64,000 nucleotides of DNA from Bacillus suaedaesalsae (GCF_016890225.1 NZ_JAFELM010000013.1:124001-188000), one strand, 5' to 3'. Positions 7,219 through 17,107 are shown, counted from the stretch's first letter. Notes: generated by a model not told the origin, from the sequence alone. Numbers and translations are program-made.

Positions 7219-8202
7219 TTATTTGTCCGCTGGAAAAATAAGTCCAATTTGCTTTCTAGTTTCTTCTAAAATTTCTGCTGTAATCTTTGCACGTTCGTAT
7301 GTATTCACTTTAGATTCTAGTTGTCCAATTCTAATTAAGTCTACAAATTCTTTGACTTCGTAATACATCGGTGGATATTCTTGGTTAAATTTAATATATT
7401 CAACACTCCCATTTTTATAGCGAATTTCTATTTTCCCCGGTTCTGAAATCTCATCAATTAAGATACTACCATTCTCTCCTTGTATTTCAGAAGGAATGTA
7501 CGAATCTGAAATTTTGGAATGTAGGATGGTACCTTCCATTCCATCATACAAGGCAAGCACACTCCCTGCTCCATCTACGCCTGAATCTAGCATTGTCGCT
7601 GTTGCTTTTACATCCATTGGTTTTCCAAACAACAAGACCATTGGATAAATTCCGTATACCCCTAAGTCCATTAAAGACCCATTTGAATAAATTGGATTAA
7701 AGGCATTCAGTATCGTGCCTTGCTTATAAGAATCATATCTAGAAGAATACTTGCAATAGCTAGCAAAATATTTACGTACTTTCCCGATTTTATGTAGATT
7801 CTCCTGCACAGCCGTAATGCTCGGAAGTAATGTTGTTTTCATCGCTTCCATTAATACGACATTATTGTTTTGTGCGCATTCAATCAATTCCTTTACTTCA
7901 CGGAAGTTTGAGGCGAATGGTTTCTCGCACAACACATGCTTACCTGCACTCATTAACGTAATTGCTTGATCATGATGAAACGAATTAGGGCTTGCTATGT
8001 AAATTGCATCAATATGTTCACTTTTTGCCATTTCATTTATATCAGTATACACATACGTTGCACCATGTTTCTCCGCAAATTCTTGGCCAGTTTGTTCAGA
8101 CCTAGAATATACTGCTGTTAACCGAAAACCATCAACGAACTTTGCCGCATCAAGTAATTTATCTGTTATCCAGTTCGTGCCGATAGTACCAAATCTAACC
8201 AT
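7219..8202 (-). CDS. Gfo/Idh/MocA family NAD(P)-dependent oxidoreductase
   Basis: 327 residues. The N-terminal Rossmann domain starts VRFGTIGTNWITDKLL. The family signature CEKPFASN lies near residue 92 and carries the catalytic Lys. The second half is the mixed alpha/beta substrate domain. Members oxidise or reduce sugars, inositols or related polyols. The ATG start has AAAAGGAGAAGTGGG as ribosome-binding site. There are no functional neighbours: the gene is monocistronic and its transcript runs into the family B repeat. The substrate cannot be deduced. Confidence 0.9.
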   Translation of the reverse strand: MVRFGTIGTNWITDKLLDAAKFVDGFRLTAVYSRSEQTGQEFAEKHGATYVYTDINEMAKSEHIDAIYIASPNSFHHDQAITLMSAGKHVLCEKPFASNFREVKELIECAQNNNVVLMEAMKTTLLPSITAVQENLHKIGKVRKYFASYCKYSSRYDSYKQGTILNAFNPIYSNGSLMDLGVYGIYPMVLLFGKPMDVKATATMLDSGVDGAGSVLALYDGMEGTILHSKISDSYIPSEIQGENGSILIDEISEPGKIEIRYKNGSVEYIKFNQEYPPMYYEVKEFVDLIRIGQLESKVNTYERAKITAEILEETRKQIGLIFPADK

Positions 8203-8340
8203 TTCCCACTTCTCCTTTTACATTTTCTTTCTTAACCTTACTAAATAGATTTTTATAAAACAACTCCATTCTATAAGTTTAAAATTCCATCGTTCAGAAA
8301 GAATGAAGGATAACAAAACTTATTCAAGAAGGAGTTAGGA

Positions 8341-8829
8341 ATGCTAAAAATGTACTCTCCCTCAACTGAAGGCACAATTAAGCTAATGTTCACCATTTTT
8401 ATACTAGTTCTAACAATCGGCAGCGTCATTCACCTATTAAACCAAGCCAGTTATGAAAATTGGATGATTTTTTTCAAGATGAGCAGTCTCTACGTCGGTG
8501 TTTGTTTACTTATATTTCTATCAATAAAAAGCCAACGTATAATTCTACGGTCAAATAAGCTTATTTTTATTCAACTTGGTTTCACTAGATACTCTATACC
8601 ACTAGAAATGATTAAAGAAGTGCGCAAAGGAAAACTAAACGGTTCTCCCATCATGGAAGTAGAAACACATATTAGCGGTCATCTCTGCATTGCCCGCCTA
8701 CCCTACTTCCCCTTTGAAAAGGACTGGGATGAAATACTAGGCGTTATAAAAGAGACTTGTGGACATGAAGTGATTGGAGAGATGACGTTGGTGAGGAATA
8801 AGGGGGAAATTAGGACTTGGATGGAATGA
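8341..8829 (+). CDS. Membrane protein with two N-terminal helices and a PH-like tail
   Basis: 162 residues. Two adjacent membrane helices (about 14-34 and 42-62) are followed by a compact beta-rich domain of about 90 residues: SQRIILRSNKLIFIQLGFTR, then YSIPLEMIKEVRKGK. This layout resembles bacterial PH-like membrane proteins (two helices plus a YdbT/bPH-type domain), but the assignment is by pattern only. The ribosome-binding site AAGGAG lies 6 nt before the ATG. The gene is divergent from the 7219-8202 oxidoreductase and convergent with vpr. Function unknown. Confidence 0.65.
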   Translation: MLKMYSPSTEGTIKLMFTIFILVLTIGSVIHLLNQASYENWMIFFKMSSLYVGVCLLIFLSIKSQRIILRSNKLIFIQLGFTRYSIPLEMIKEVRKGKLNGSPIMEVETHISGHLCIARLPYFPFEKDWDEILGVIKETCGHEVIGEMTLVRNKGEIRTWME

Positions 8830-8836
8830 GAATAAT

Positions 8837-8867
8837 AAAAGGTCACGACCTAAGCCGTGACCTTAAA
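8837..8867. terminator. Terminator between 8341-8829 and vpr
   Basis: AAGGTCACG pairs with CGTGACCTT around a short loop. On the minus strand it is followed by TTTTATTATT, so it chiefly serves vpr; the plus-strand tail is weaker. Confidence 0.75.
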
Positions 8868-8870
8868 ATA

Positions 8871-11300
8871 TTATTTAATCTGGAAGTTAACTCCTGACTG
8901 AGTAGTTACTCCTACATACGTTGCATTTGCATATAGGTTATAGTAACCTGCAGGAAGCTTTTGTCCATTTACAGTTCCGTCCCATTCAAACGTTTGGAAA
9001 CCCGAACCAACATTTGTATGTTCTGACACTACACCTACAAATTGCAGTGGTCCACCAGTTGATGTCGCTGTATAGATAAAGAATACAACTTCTTCTGCTC
9101 CACCAGGGAAGTAACCGGAAATACCATTAGGTCCATCATTACCTTGCGCCACTGATAAACTTGAAACACGAGGATAATCTGGCTCTTTAATAAATAATAT
9201 TGTTGGTACATTCATCGATCCGGATCCATCACTGATTGTAATAGAGCCCTCATAGTAACCTGGTGCAAGTTTTCCTGCGTCAACTTGAACATTGAAGTTC
9301 ACTTGCTGTGATTTCCCTGCATTAACTTTAAGGTTTGAGCTAGTCATCACTTTTATAGCTTTTGAGTTTTCTCCAAAGTTCACATCAAAGCTATAAGTTT
9401 TACGTTCCTTTGACGTATTCTTAATTGTGAAATGTTGTTTCTCCACTTGCTTCCCTTTATCCTTATAGAACGTTCCAAAAGAATGACTACCAGGTGTTAC
9501 TAGTGTTTCAGTATTCAACGCATCCATAATACGAATGCTTCCTGCACCTTGAGTGTTGTGTGGATACAACTGTCCTGTTGCAGGATTAATTAAATCCTCA
9601 GCAGTATTCATTAATGCAGCCTTTACATCTTCAACACTCCACTCAGGGTGTGCTTGTAATAATACAGCAGCAGCACCAGCTACGTGTGGAGATGCCATAC
9701 TTGTTCCTTGCATAGCTGCATATCCGTAAGGGTTTGCAGGGTTATGGGTAGGAACCGTACTCGTAATATTCACACCAGGAGCTGAAACATCCGGCTTGAT
9801 CATCCACGTTCCAGTAACAGGACCACGTGATGAGAAACTAGCCATCGTTTCACCAACGCGACTGTTATACTCGATATTAAATGATACTTTGTTATTTCCT
9901 TTTTCTAATTCTGCAAGAAGTTTTTGACCATCCTCTAACGTTGTTTTAATTGTCGGCACTGCCATCCCTGGAACATCAGCATGTTCACCAGCGATGTTAT
10001 TGTAAATGATCGCTCCTACTGCTCCGGCATTTTTTGCATTTGTTGCTTTGTCAACAAAAGCAAAATTCCCTCTGCTGATCAATGCAATCTTCCCAGTTAA
10101 ATCTTTTCCTTCAAAATCGTTTGCAGCACCTAATCCAACATGAACATATTCGTATTCTTTTCCATTTAACGCAAGTAATTCCTCATCACTAGGGAATCCC
10201 ATTACTTTTGCAGATGGATAAGAAACACCTTCCGACGTGAATAACGTAGAAGTGTATACATTGTAAGGAAGTTGTGTCGCACCAACTGAAATTGCTTCAC
10301 GAGAAGTACCTGGAGAACCTACTGTCCAATTGTTTGGTCCACTGTTACCATTTGAAGTTATAGCTACGACGCCTTCAGCCATTGCCCAATCAAGCGCAAT
10401 ACTTGTTGCCCAGTCTGGATTGTTTAATGAATTACCTAAAGATAGGTTCATTACATCAGCACCGTCTTGTACAGCCTTTTCAACACCAGCTACAACATTC
10501 TCAGTTGTACCGCTTCCTCCAGGACCTAATACACGATATGCAAGTAACGTTGCTTCAGGAGCAACACCTTTAATTAATCCATTAGCTGCTACTGTTCCAG
10601 AAACGTGTGAACCATGTTGAGTTGCAGCTCCTCTTGGATCACCTACGGGAGTTTCTTGCGGATCATTGTCGTTATCAACGAAGTCCCATCCTTTATAAGT
10701 TCCAAAGGCATGCTTTAAATCAGGGTGGTTATAGTCAGCTCCAGTATCGATTACCGCAACTGTAATACCTTCACCTGTAAAACCAGTTTCCCATGCTTGA
10801 TCTGCTCCAATGTGCGGTGCACTATCAAACATATTTGGGCTCACTGCATCAGAAGAAATTAATTCCGCGTTCCCCACACTTGTTACTTTGTATTCTACAT
10901 TCGGGTACACAGCCTTTACCCCCGGAACTCCTAATAGAGCTGGGATTTCATTAGCTGGAAGTTCAACAGAAAAACCAGAGAATACATGTTCATACTCTCG
11001 ATTCACCTTAGAACCCTTAACCTTTTTACTAAGCTCTAATTTTACTTGATTACGAGCTTTAGAAAGATTAGATTTTGTTTGTTTTTTACCTGTATGCTTC
11101 GCTTCTACCATAGATGGTTCTGTAAGTTCAACGATTACTGAAGTGTTTTCGGCAGATTGAAAGTTAAAATCTCCATGAATTTGAGCAATTTGTTGAGCTT
11201 CACCACTGTTCGTTGCTGCAACCGCCCCTGCTCCAAATGATGAAAAAGCGAGTAAAAAAGCAAAACTGATAATTAAAGATTTAAAAGACCTTTTTGACAT
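8871..11300 (-). CDS. vpr: Minor extracellular serine protease Vpr (subtilase S8)
   Basis: About 809 residues, close to B. subtilis Vpr (806). A signal peptide (about 1-29) precedes an I9-type propeptide (about 52-140). The S8 catalytic domain holds Asp185 (VIDTGAD), His229 (QHGSHVSGT) and Ser534 (QGTSMASPHVAG). A PA (protease-associated) domain is inserted at about 355-465. The C-terminus has Ig-like beta domains ending in an FlgD-like segment (WDGTVNGQKLPAGYY). The ATG at 11312 directly abuts the AAAGGGG ribosome-binding site, so the ATG at 11300 is preferred, although its spacing of 12 nt is long. The product is secreted. The gene is divergent from inhA. Confidence 0.95.
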   Translation of the reverse strand: MSKRSFKSLIISFAFLLAFSSFGAGAVAATNSGEAQQIAQIHGDFNFQSAENTSVIVELTEPSMVEAKHTGKKQTKSNLSKARNQVKLELSKKVKGSKVNREYEHVFSGFSVELPANEIPALLGVPGVKAVYPNVEYKVTSVGNAELISSDAVSPNMFDSAPHIGADQAWETGFTGEGITVAVIDTGADYNHPDLKHAFGTYKGWDFVDNDNDPQETPVGDPRGAATQHGSHVSGTVAANGLIKGVAPEATLLAYRVLGPGGSGTTENVVAGVEKAVQDGADVMNLSLGNSLNNPDWATSIALDWAMAEGVVAITSNGNSGPNNWTVGSPGTSREAISVGATQLPYNVYTSTLFTSEGVSYPSAKVMGFPSDEELLALNGKEYEYVHVGLGAANDFEGKDLTGKIALISRGNFAFVDKATNAKNAGAVGAIIYNNIAGEHADVPGMAVPTIKTTLEDGQKLLAELEKGNNKVSFNIEYNSRVGETMASFSSRGPVTGTWMIKPDVSAPGVNITSTVPTHNPANPYGYAAMQGTSMASPHVAGAAAVLLQAHPEWSVEDVKAALMNTAEDLINPATGQLYPHNTQGAGSIRIMDALNTETLVTPGSHSFGTFYKDKGKQVEKQHFTIKNTSKERKTYSFDVNFGENSKAIKVMTSSNLKVNAGKSQQVNFNVQVDAGKLAPGYYEGSITISDGSGSMNVPTILFIKEPDYPRVSSLSVAQGNDGPNGISGYFPGGAEEVVFFIYTATSTGGPLQFVGVVSEHTNVGSGFQTFEWDGTVNGQKLPAGYYNLYANATYVGVTTQSGVNFQIK

Positions 11301-11312
11301 GAATCTATTCAT

Positions 11313-11719
11313 CCCCTTTATTCATAGTAGTTGCGCTTATATTCTCCCCCCTTATATTTAGCGCCGAAAAAAAGATTTCGAACACATTTAATGTTCTGTA
11401 AATTAAATCAATAATCCTTGAATCATAAGTCCTATTATTTCGAGTGATTTAGTGTACTTTTGACAAAATACCACACTATCCACTATGCGTATACAAACCC
11501 TCAATCACCCCAATACTACTATCCCCATGTGAATAAGACACTTATAAACTAGTAATATACGACCAGCCCCATGTAATGTAAATGTAATATAATAGTTCTT
11601 TAAATCTATTTTAATATTAATAATTTTCTGATATATTAGAACTATTAGTGTCACACATAACCCAACTAGATATTTTTACATACGTTTCCGTGACATAGTA
11701 AAAACATTGGAGGGAAATT
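11313..11719. other. Divergent promoter region between vpr and inhA
   Basis: An AT-rich interval without a credible gene. On the plus strand a TATAAT element lies at 11588-11593 without a matching -35. A CodY-like sequence with three mismatches (AATTTTCTGATATAT, 11622-11636) lies between it and inhA. TTGACA occurs near 11460. The poor -35 context suggests activator-dependent transcription of the protease genes; which regulator acts is not visible. Confidence 0.4.
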
Positions 11720-14113
11720 ATGAAGAAATCAAAAGTTCTTTCGACTGCAGCTGCAATTGCACTGAGTGTTGGAATGCTAAGTACAGCATTACCTACATAC
11801 TCACCAAGCGCAAAAGCAACTGACTCACATTCTCATCATTCCGATCATTCTCATCCCTACGGCGGATCTCCATTCGACCTAGGTGTAGCTAATGATGAGC
11901 GTCTTATTAAGATGCTAAAAGATCAGGGGACAATTGCAAAGAATGCAACTCCTGCTGATGCACAAAAAGCATTAAACAAGTTTTTACAAGGGAAGTCCGA
12001 AGCAGCTGAAAAAGAAGTAGGCGACCTTCATAAAAATGAACAGGAAGTCCGTGCAGAACTTCAAAAGCAAATGAAGAATAATAACAGCCTAACTAGTGGA
12101 AATGGAAATAAACTGGGTCAGGCAAAGAAAAACTCTGTTGATTCTGTAAAAGAAGAAGCTTGGGATGGCGGAACTCGTACAGATGATGTACTTGTTGTTT
12201 TAATTGATTACCCTGATGTGCCTCACAATACATTAACTGCTGAAGAGACAGATATGTATTACGAAGGAGAAGAAGCGTACTCACGTGAACATTACCAAGA
12301 TATGCTATTTGGTACAGGTGGCTGGAAAGGTCCAGATGGAAAAACTTATGTATCTATGAAGCAATATTATGAACAACAATCTGGTGGTAGTTATTCTGTG
12401 AAAGGTACAGTTGCTGGATGGTATACAGCAAGTAAGCCTGCTGCTTACTATGGTGGAAATGTTCCAGATCCAGATGGAAGCGATGCAAGACCTCGAAGCC
12501 TTGTTGCAGAAGCATTACGCTTAGCTGCTGCTGATCCTACAGTAAATCTAGCAGACTATGATAAATGGGACCGTTACGATTTAGACGGTGACGGCGATTA
12601 CCTTGAGCCGGACGGACTTGTTGACCACTTAATGGTTATTCACTCTGGTGTAGGTGAAGAAGCAGGTGGAGGAAATCTTGGTGGAGATGCAATTTGGTCT
12701 CACCGTTGGAATTTAGGTGGAATCTACGCGATTCCAGGATCTCCAGCACCAGCTGTTGATTACTGGGGAGCAGGAACAATGTATGCATATGACTACACAA
12801 TTGAGCCAGAAGATGGAGCAGTTGGGGTTATGGCGCATGAATTTGGTCATGATTTAGGTTTACCTGATGAGTATGACACTCAGTATACAGGTGCTGGAGA
12901 AGCAGTAGCATATTGGTCTATCATGTCTGCCGGAAGTTGGGCAGGTGGTTTACCTGGAGCACAGCCTACTGGATTTAGCCCTTATATGAAAGAAATGCTA
13001 CAAGCATCTGCTGGTGGTAACTGGCTAACAGGTACTGAAATCAGTCTTGATGACGTATCGAGTAACGGTACAGAAGTATTACTAGATGAAGCAAGTACAA
13101 AAGGAACAAACAATGACGTAGTTAAGGTAACTCTTCCAGATAAGGAGACAACTATCAACACTCCTTTCAGTGGGCAATTTGAATACTTCTCAGGCAGCGA
13201 TAATAATCTAGATAACTCTTTAGTAACAACTTTAGATTTAACTAATGCTACATCAGCTGAGTTAACGTTCAAAGCTTGGTATGATATTGAGGTTGATTGG
13301 GATTATGCCTCTGTACAGGTTAACGGAGAAACAGTTAAAGGGAACTTAACGACTGAAACTGATCCACACGATCAAAACCCTGGTCATGGTATTACAGGTT
13401 CTTCAAATGGTCAGTGGGTTGACGCAAGCTTCGATTTATCAGCATATGCTGGTCAAGAAGTAGAACTATCTATTAACTACTGGACTGACGTTGCTGCAAT
13501 TAACCCAGGTTTATATGTTGATGATGTGACTGTAACAGTTGATGGAAACCAAGTATTATTCGATGATGCTGAAGGTACATCGGCATTTGTTCTTGAAGGA
13601 TTTGAAAAATCTACTGGTATTGTTACAAGTGAACACTATTACCTGTTAGAATGGCGCAGTCATAACGGAGTTGATGAGGGATTAGCCAACATCCGCCGTG
13701 GTGCAAGCCTAATGCAATATAACAAAGGTTTAGTTGTATGGTATGTAGACAAAAAGTACAGCGACAACTGGACTGGTAATCACCCTGGTGAAGGTTTTGT
13801 TGGGGTTGTAGATGCTGATCAAAAAGGTAACTTCTGGAGTGACAGATCTGTTGGTTCTTCTCGTTACCAAGTTCATGATGCAGCATTTAGCCTACAAAAA
13901 TCTGAAAAGATGTTCTTAGATTATACAGACCTATTGGGTATAACAATGAAGGATAACTCTACAGCACAAAATACTTTGTTTGATGATAGTGCGAACTATT
14001 TAAACCCAAGCTTACCAGATGCTGGACGTAATGTTCCTAACTACGGACTAAAATTCCGTGTTACTGGTGAAAGTGCTGACGGTACTGTTGGTAAAGTGTT
14101 AATCTTCAAGTAA
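11720..14113 (+). CDS. inhA: Immune inhibitor A metalloprotease (peptidase M6)
   Basis: 797 residues. A secretion signal (about 1-34) is followed by a His-rich stretch (HSHHSDHSHPYG). The zinc motif HEFGH (His373, Glu374, His377), with the downstream GLPDEYD segment, identifies peptidase M6. The C-terminal half holds a jelly-roll/MAM-like domain (about 490-620, with the YVDDVTV strand) and a further beta domain. InhA-type enzymes are secreted and degrade host or environmental proteins; in Bacillus thuringiensis they cleave antibacterial peptides. The ribosome-binding site TTGGAGGG precedes the ATG. Together with divergent vpr the locus looks like a secreted-protein degradation pair. Confidence 0.95.
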   Translation: MKKSKVLSTAAAIALSVGMLSTALPTYSPSAKATDSHSHHSDHSHPYGGSPFDLGVANDERLIKMLKDQGTIAKNATPADAQKALNKFLQGKSEAAEKEVGDLHKNEQEVRAELQKQMKNNNSLTSGNGNKLGQAKKNSVDSVKEEAWDGGTRTDDVLVVLIDYPDVPHNTLTAEETDMYYEGEEAYSREHYQDMLFGTGGWKGPDGKTYVSMKQYYEQQSGGSYSVKGTVAGWYTASKPAAYYGGNVPDPDGSDARPRSLVAEALRLAAADPTVNLADYDKWDRYDLDGDGDYLEPDGLVDHLMVIHSGVGEEAGGGNLGGDAIWSHRWNLGGIYAIPGSPAPAVDYWGAGTMYAYDYTIEPEDGAVGVMAHEFGHDLGLPDEYDTQYTGAGEAVAYWSIMSAGSWAGGLPGAQPTGFSPYMKEMLQASAGGNWLTGTEISLDDVSSNGTEVLLDEASTKGTNNDVVKVTLPDKETTINTPFSGQFEYFSGSDNNLDNSLVTTLDLTNATSAELTFKAWYDIEVDWDYASVQVNGETVKGNLTTETDPHDQNPGHGITGSSNGQWVDASFDLSAYAGQEVELSINYWTDVAAINPGLYVDDVTVTVDGNQVLFDDAEGTSAFVLEGFEKSTGIVTSEHYYLLEWRSHNGVDEGLANIRRGASLMQYNKGLVVWYVDKKYSDNWTGNHPGEGFVGVVDADQKGNFWSDRSVGSSRYQVHDAAFSLQKSEKMFLDYTDLLGITMKDNSTAQNTLFDDSANYLNPSLPDAGRNVPNYGLKFRVTGESADGTVGKVLIFK

Positions 14114-14125
14114 TTAACGCAAAAG

Positions 14126-14157
14126 GAAAGACGATGGCTAAGCCATCGTCTTTTTTG
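14126..14157. terminator. Bidirectional terminator between inhA and desR
   Basis: AAGACGATGGC-TAA-GCCATCGTCTT is followed by T-runs on the plus strand, with an A-rich left flank that serves the minus strand. Confidence 0.9.
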
Positions 14158-14164
14158 TACCCTT

Positions 14165-14770
14165 TCATTTAAACCAACCTTTTTCCTTGAACCTCGTAAT
14201 CGCTTCAATTCGATTACTAACTTCCAATTTATCTAAAATCGCTGATATATAATTTCGTACAGTTCCAGTTGTAAGAAACAATTGTCCTGCAATTTCTTTC
14301 GTGCTTTTTCCGTCTGCCATCAAGACAAGCACTTCACTTTCTCTATCGGTTAGTGGGTTTTCACTACTTGTATTATAGGCTTCATCTACGAGTTCTGAAG
14401 CATAAATACGTCTTCCTGATACAACACTTCGAATAGAGCTTGATAGTTCTTCGCTCGGACTGTCTTTCAGTAAATATCCATCCACCCCTGCTTTCACAGC
14501 ACGGTCAAAGTAACCTGCTCTTGCGAAGGTTGTTAATATAATAACCTTGCAATCTAGTCCTTTTAACTGTTCAGCTGCCTCTAGCCCACTGGAGCCTGGC
14601 ATTTCAATATCCATAATGCACACATCAGGGTTATGCAGCTTTACAAGATTGACAGCTTCTTCCCCATTTCCCGCTCTTCCCACTACTTCCATATCTTCCT
14701 CTAAATCGATGAGAGCAGCAAGTGCACCTAATAGCATTTTTTGATCCTCTGCAATAATTATTCGAATCAT
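14165..14770 (-). CDS. desR: Response regulator DesR
   Basis: 201 residues: a receiver domain with the acidic pair AED near residue 8 and phospho-acceptor Asp in CIMDIEMPG (about residue 54), then a LuxR/NarL-type helix-turn-helix (LTDRESEVLVLMADGKSTKE) near the C-terminus. Length and order match B. subtilis DesR (199 residues), which activates the acyl-lipid desaturase gene on cooling. Its start codon overlaps the end of desK by 4 bp, so translation is probably coupled. The ribosome-binding site AGGAGGTGGGAG lies within desK. Confidence 0.95.
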   Translation of the reverse strand: MIRIIIAEDQKMLLGALAALIDLEEDMEVVGRAGNGEEAVNLVKLHNPDVCIMDIEMPGSSGLEAAEQLKGLDCKVIILTTFARAGYFDRAVKAGVDGYLLKDSPSEELSSSIRSVVSGRRIYASELVDEAYNTSSENPLTDRESEVLVLMADGKSTKEIAGQLFLTTGTVRNYISAILDKLEVSNRIEAITRFKEKGWFK

Positions 14771-15900
14771 ACTCCCACCTCCTGATCGATCTGTTTAAAT
14801 ATATTCGGTACCTTGATGATAATCGTTGTTCCATCTTCTGACTGAATGTCCAAACTTCCATTCACAAACTCTAGTCTTTCCTTCATTCCTTGTAAACCAT
14901 TCCCTCGAATAGTCCCAAGGTCCTTAATTCCAATTCCGTTGTCTGCGACTTTTACAAAAAGTTCAGTTTCCAACTGCTCAATCGTAATCGTACAAGTTGT
15001 TGCATTACTATGTTTTACTACATTATTAACTGCCTCTTTTATACACATACTCACGACATTTTCAGCGATTAAAGATGTGTTGAACAAATGAGAATCACCA
15101 ATTAGCTTAAAGTTTATTTGAGCAACTTGTAAGATTTGTTCAATTCTGAAGATCTCGTCCTCCAGTTTCGTACCTCTCATCTCAGTCACTAATTCCCGAA
15201 CTTCCTTTAAAGCGATTCTAGCAGTTTGTTGAACATCTCGTAATTCTAATTGAGCCTGACTTGGATCTTTAGCAATTAATCTTCGCGCTAAGTCGCTCTT
15301 CAATCCAATTAGGGATAGCTTTTGACCTAGTGTATCGTGTAGGTCTCTTGCAATTCTCTGTCTTTCCTCTAGCTTCGCAAGTTCCTCAATTCGCTTATTT
15401 GCATCCTCTAATTGTCCTTGAAGCTTATCTTCTTTGTTTTTATTATACGTGCTTACAGGAAGGAGAATGACCGCTATAAGACTCAAAAATACAAATGGCA
15501 GCTGGGTAATAAACACAGGGTTTTTCGTAATAAAGCCATAGTTTATCGTAAAAAGAGTACTAATTAAATGAATCGTATATAACGTAATGAAGGCAACCTT
15601 ATTTTTCAAATTTCCTATGAAAAAAGCTAGAAAAAGAGAGAAGTATATATACCCATATAACAAACTCATCCCAAGAGAAATAGCAATTTGAATAGTCGTC
15701 CAGAAATAAACAAGCCACCCTCTAGAAATAAAAGAAAGAACATAACACACAAAAAAGACGACAATCATCGAAATCCCGATTGCCGTTTGATAAGGAGACT
15801 GCGATTTAAAAATAAAGTAAAAAGGAAGAATGTAGAAGACAACCCAAACATACGGACTTAATCCCGTATTTTTAAGAAACATTTGATAAACCTTTTTCAC
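14767..15900 (-). CDS. desK: Membrane thermosensor histidine kinase DesK
   Basis: 377 residues. Four to five membrane helices (about 15-150), a coiled-coil linker (KNKEDKLQGQLEDANKRIEE) and the HisKA_3 motif ERQRIARDLHDTLGQKLS with the phospho-accepting His are followed by a HATPase domain (DNGIGI, GNGLQGMKERLE). This matches DesK, which senses bilayer thickness and fluidity and controls DesR phosphorylation. The start is GTG at 15900, 4-5 nt after GGGGAGAC. It lies 20 bp downstream of des and overlaps desR. Confidence 0.95.
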   Translation of the reverse strand: MKKVYQMFLKNTGLSPYVWVVFYILPFYFIFKSQSPYQTAIGISMIVVFFVCYVLSFISRGWLVYFWTTIQIAISLGMSLLYGYIYFSLFLAFFIGNLKNKVAFITLYTIHLISTLFTINYGFITKNPVFITQLPFVFLSLIAVILLPVSTYNKNKEDKLQGQLEDANKRIEELAKLEERQRIARDLHDTLGQKLSLIGLKSDLARRLIAKDPSQAQLELRDVQQTARIALKEVRELVTEMRGTKLEDEIFRIEQILQVAQINFKLIGDSHLFNTSLIAENVVSMCIKEAVNNVVKHSNATTCTITIEQLETELFVKVADNGIGIKDLGTIRGNGLQGMKERLEFVNGSLDIQSEDGTTIIIKVPNIFKQIDQEVGV

Positions 15901-15920
15901 GGTTGTCTCCCCTTTATGTT

Positions 15921-16988
15921 TTATTTCCCCTCTAAACTTGGCTTTGGATTTGATCTTTTCGCTTTTAATTGTTTAGATAGAGAATGTTCATTTTCCTTTG
16001 TCCGTTTCATTTCTTTAAAGCTGATAAACGACTTTTTCTCTTCATCCCATAGACGGAAGCGTAATGATTTAAAACTCTTAGAAAGAGTAATCGTAGTCGC
16101 CTTTTGAAGAGGTGGAGTTGCGTTATGAGCCTTTTCTAAATTATAGTTTGGTACTCTCGGACTCAAATGGTGAACATGGTGAAAGCCGATATTCCCTGTA
16201 ATCCATTGTAGCACTTTCGGCAATTTGTAATAAGAACTTCCTTCAACAGCCGCTTGTACATAGCTCCACTCATCTTCATGTTCAAAGTAAGAATCCTCGA
16301 ACTGATGTTGAACATAAAATAACCAAATTCCAAGTAAACCTGAAACAAAGAAAATCGGTGTCTGAATTAATAAGAACGCCTGCCAACCAACTGCCCAGCA
16401 TAATAAGCTATATAATACAACGATCGATACATTTGTAATATACGTATTGATTCGCTCTTTTTTTCTCGCATTTTTTGTATTAAAACGATATTGCAATAGA
16501 AACACGGCAATCGGACCAACACCAAACATGACTACTGGATTTCGATAGATTCGATAATAAATTTTTGTCCAAATGGAGGAAGCCTCATACTCCTCAACTG
16601 TAAGAATCCACATATCGCCGATTCCACGTTTATCAAGGTTACTACTCGTAGCATGATGAATGGAATGACTTTTCTTCCATTGCTCGTAAGGAACAATCGT
16701 TAAAACTCCTGTTATTGTACCTACTATATCGTTTGCAAGTTTACTTTTAAAGAAAGATCCATGACAACAATCATGAAAAATGATGAACGTACGAACCATA
16801 AAACCGGATGCAACAATGGCAATCAGTAACGTTAGCCAATAGGAAACGGATAGGCTTAAATACGCACCATACCATAGAAGTAATAGTGGCCCAATTGTAT
16901 TAATAATCTGCATGATACTAGCCTTCGTATCTGTTTTTTCATATGGTGCGACATCTTTTTTTAGCTTCGAGATACTTGCATTACTCAT
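15921..16988 (-). CDS. des: Membrane acyl-lipid desaturase Des
   Basis: 355 residues. The three His boxes of membrane di-iron desaturases are present: HDCCHGS (about 73-79), HSIHHATSS (about 109-117) and HHVHHLSP near residue 273, set among about six membrane helices. In B. subtilis Des introduces a cis double bond at position 5 of membrane phospholipid acyl chains after cold shock. The start has an AAGGAGG site. It is the first gene of des-desK-desR. The C-terminal tail is basic and slightly longer than expected. Confidence 0.95.
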   Translation of the reverse strand: MSNASISKLKKDVAPYEKTDTKASIMQIINTIGPLLLLWYGAYLSLSVSYWLTLLIAIVASGFMVRTFIIFHDCCHGSFFKSKLANDIVGTITGVLTIVPYEQWKKSHSIHHATSSNLDKRGIGDMWILTVEEYEASSIWTKIYYRIYRNPVVMFGVGPIAVFLLQYRFNTKNARKKERINTYITNVSIVVLYSLLCWAVGWQAFLLIQTPIFFVSGLLGIWLFYVQHQFEDSYFEHEDEWSYVQAAVEGSSYYKLPKVLQWITGNIGFHHVHHLSPRVPNYNLEKAHNATPPLQKATTITLSKSFKSLRFRLWDEEKKSFISFKEMKRTKENEHSLSKQLKAKRSNPKPSLEGK

Positions 16989-17041
16989 ATGATTAATCCT
17001 CCTTCATTAAACTCCCAAGATACACCTTGTGTCTACTACTT

Positions 17042-17047
17042 AGTATA
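17042..17047 (-). promoter_or_regulatory. Predicted -10 element of the des operon
   Basis: On the minus strand this reads TATACT. The position 17 bp upstream has no recognisable -35 (CTTATA-like), as expected for a promoter that needs an activator such as DesR. Confidence 0.5.
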
Positions 17048-17078
17048 GAAAAAATCTCAAAAAGTATAAGTAATAAAC

Positions 17079-17107
17079 GTCATATATTACAGCATGACAA
17101 ATGTCAT
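17079..17107. promoter_or_regulatory. Putative DesR operator upstream of des
   Basis: ATGACAAATGTCAT (17094-17107) is a perfect inverted repeat (ATGAC-N4-GTCAT). A further GTCATAT half-site lies at 17079-17085. Relative to the predicted -10 the sites fall at about -45 to -70, where DesR is expected to bind. The remainder of 16989-17304 is AT-rich and holds no convincing gene. Confidence 0.55.

Noticed and set aside
10330-10620. Frames antisense to vpr
   Set aside because: Shadows of the protease gene: they follow its codon pattern on the other strand and have no start signals.
11622-11636. CodY box upstream of inhA as a firm feature
   Set aside because: Three mismatches in 15 positions in a very AT-rich region; kept only as a remark in the intergenic entry.
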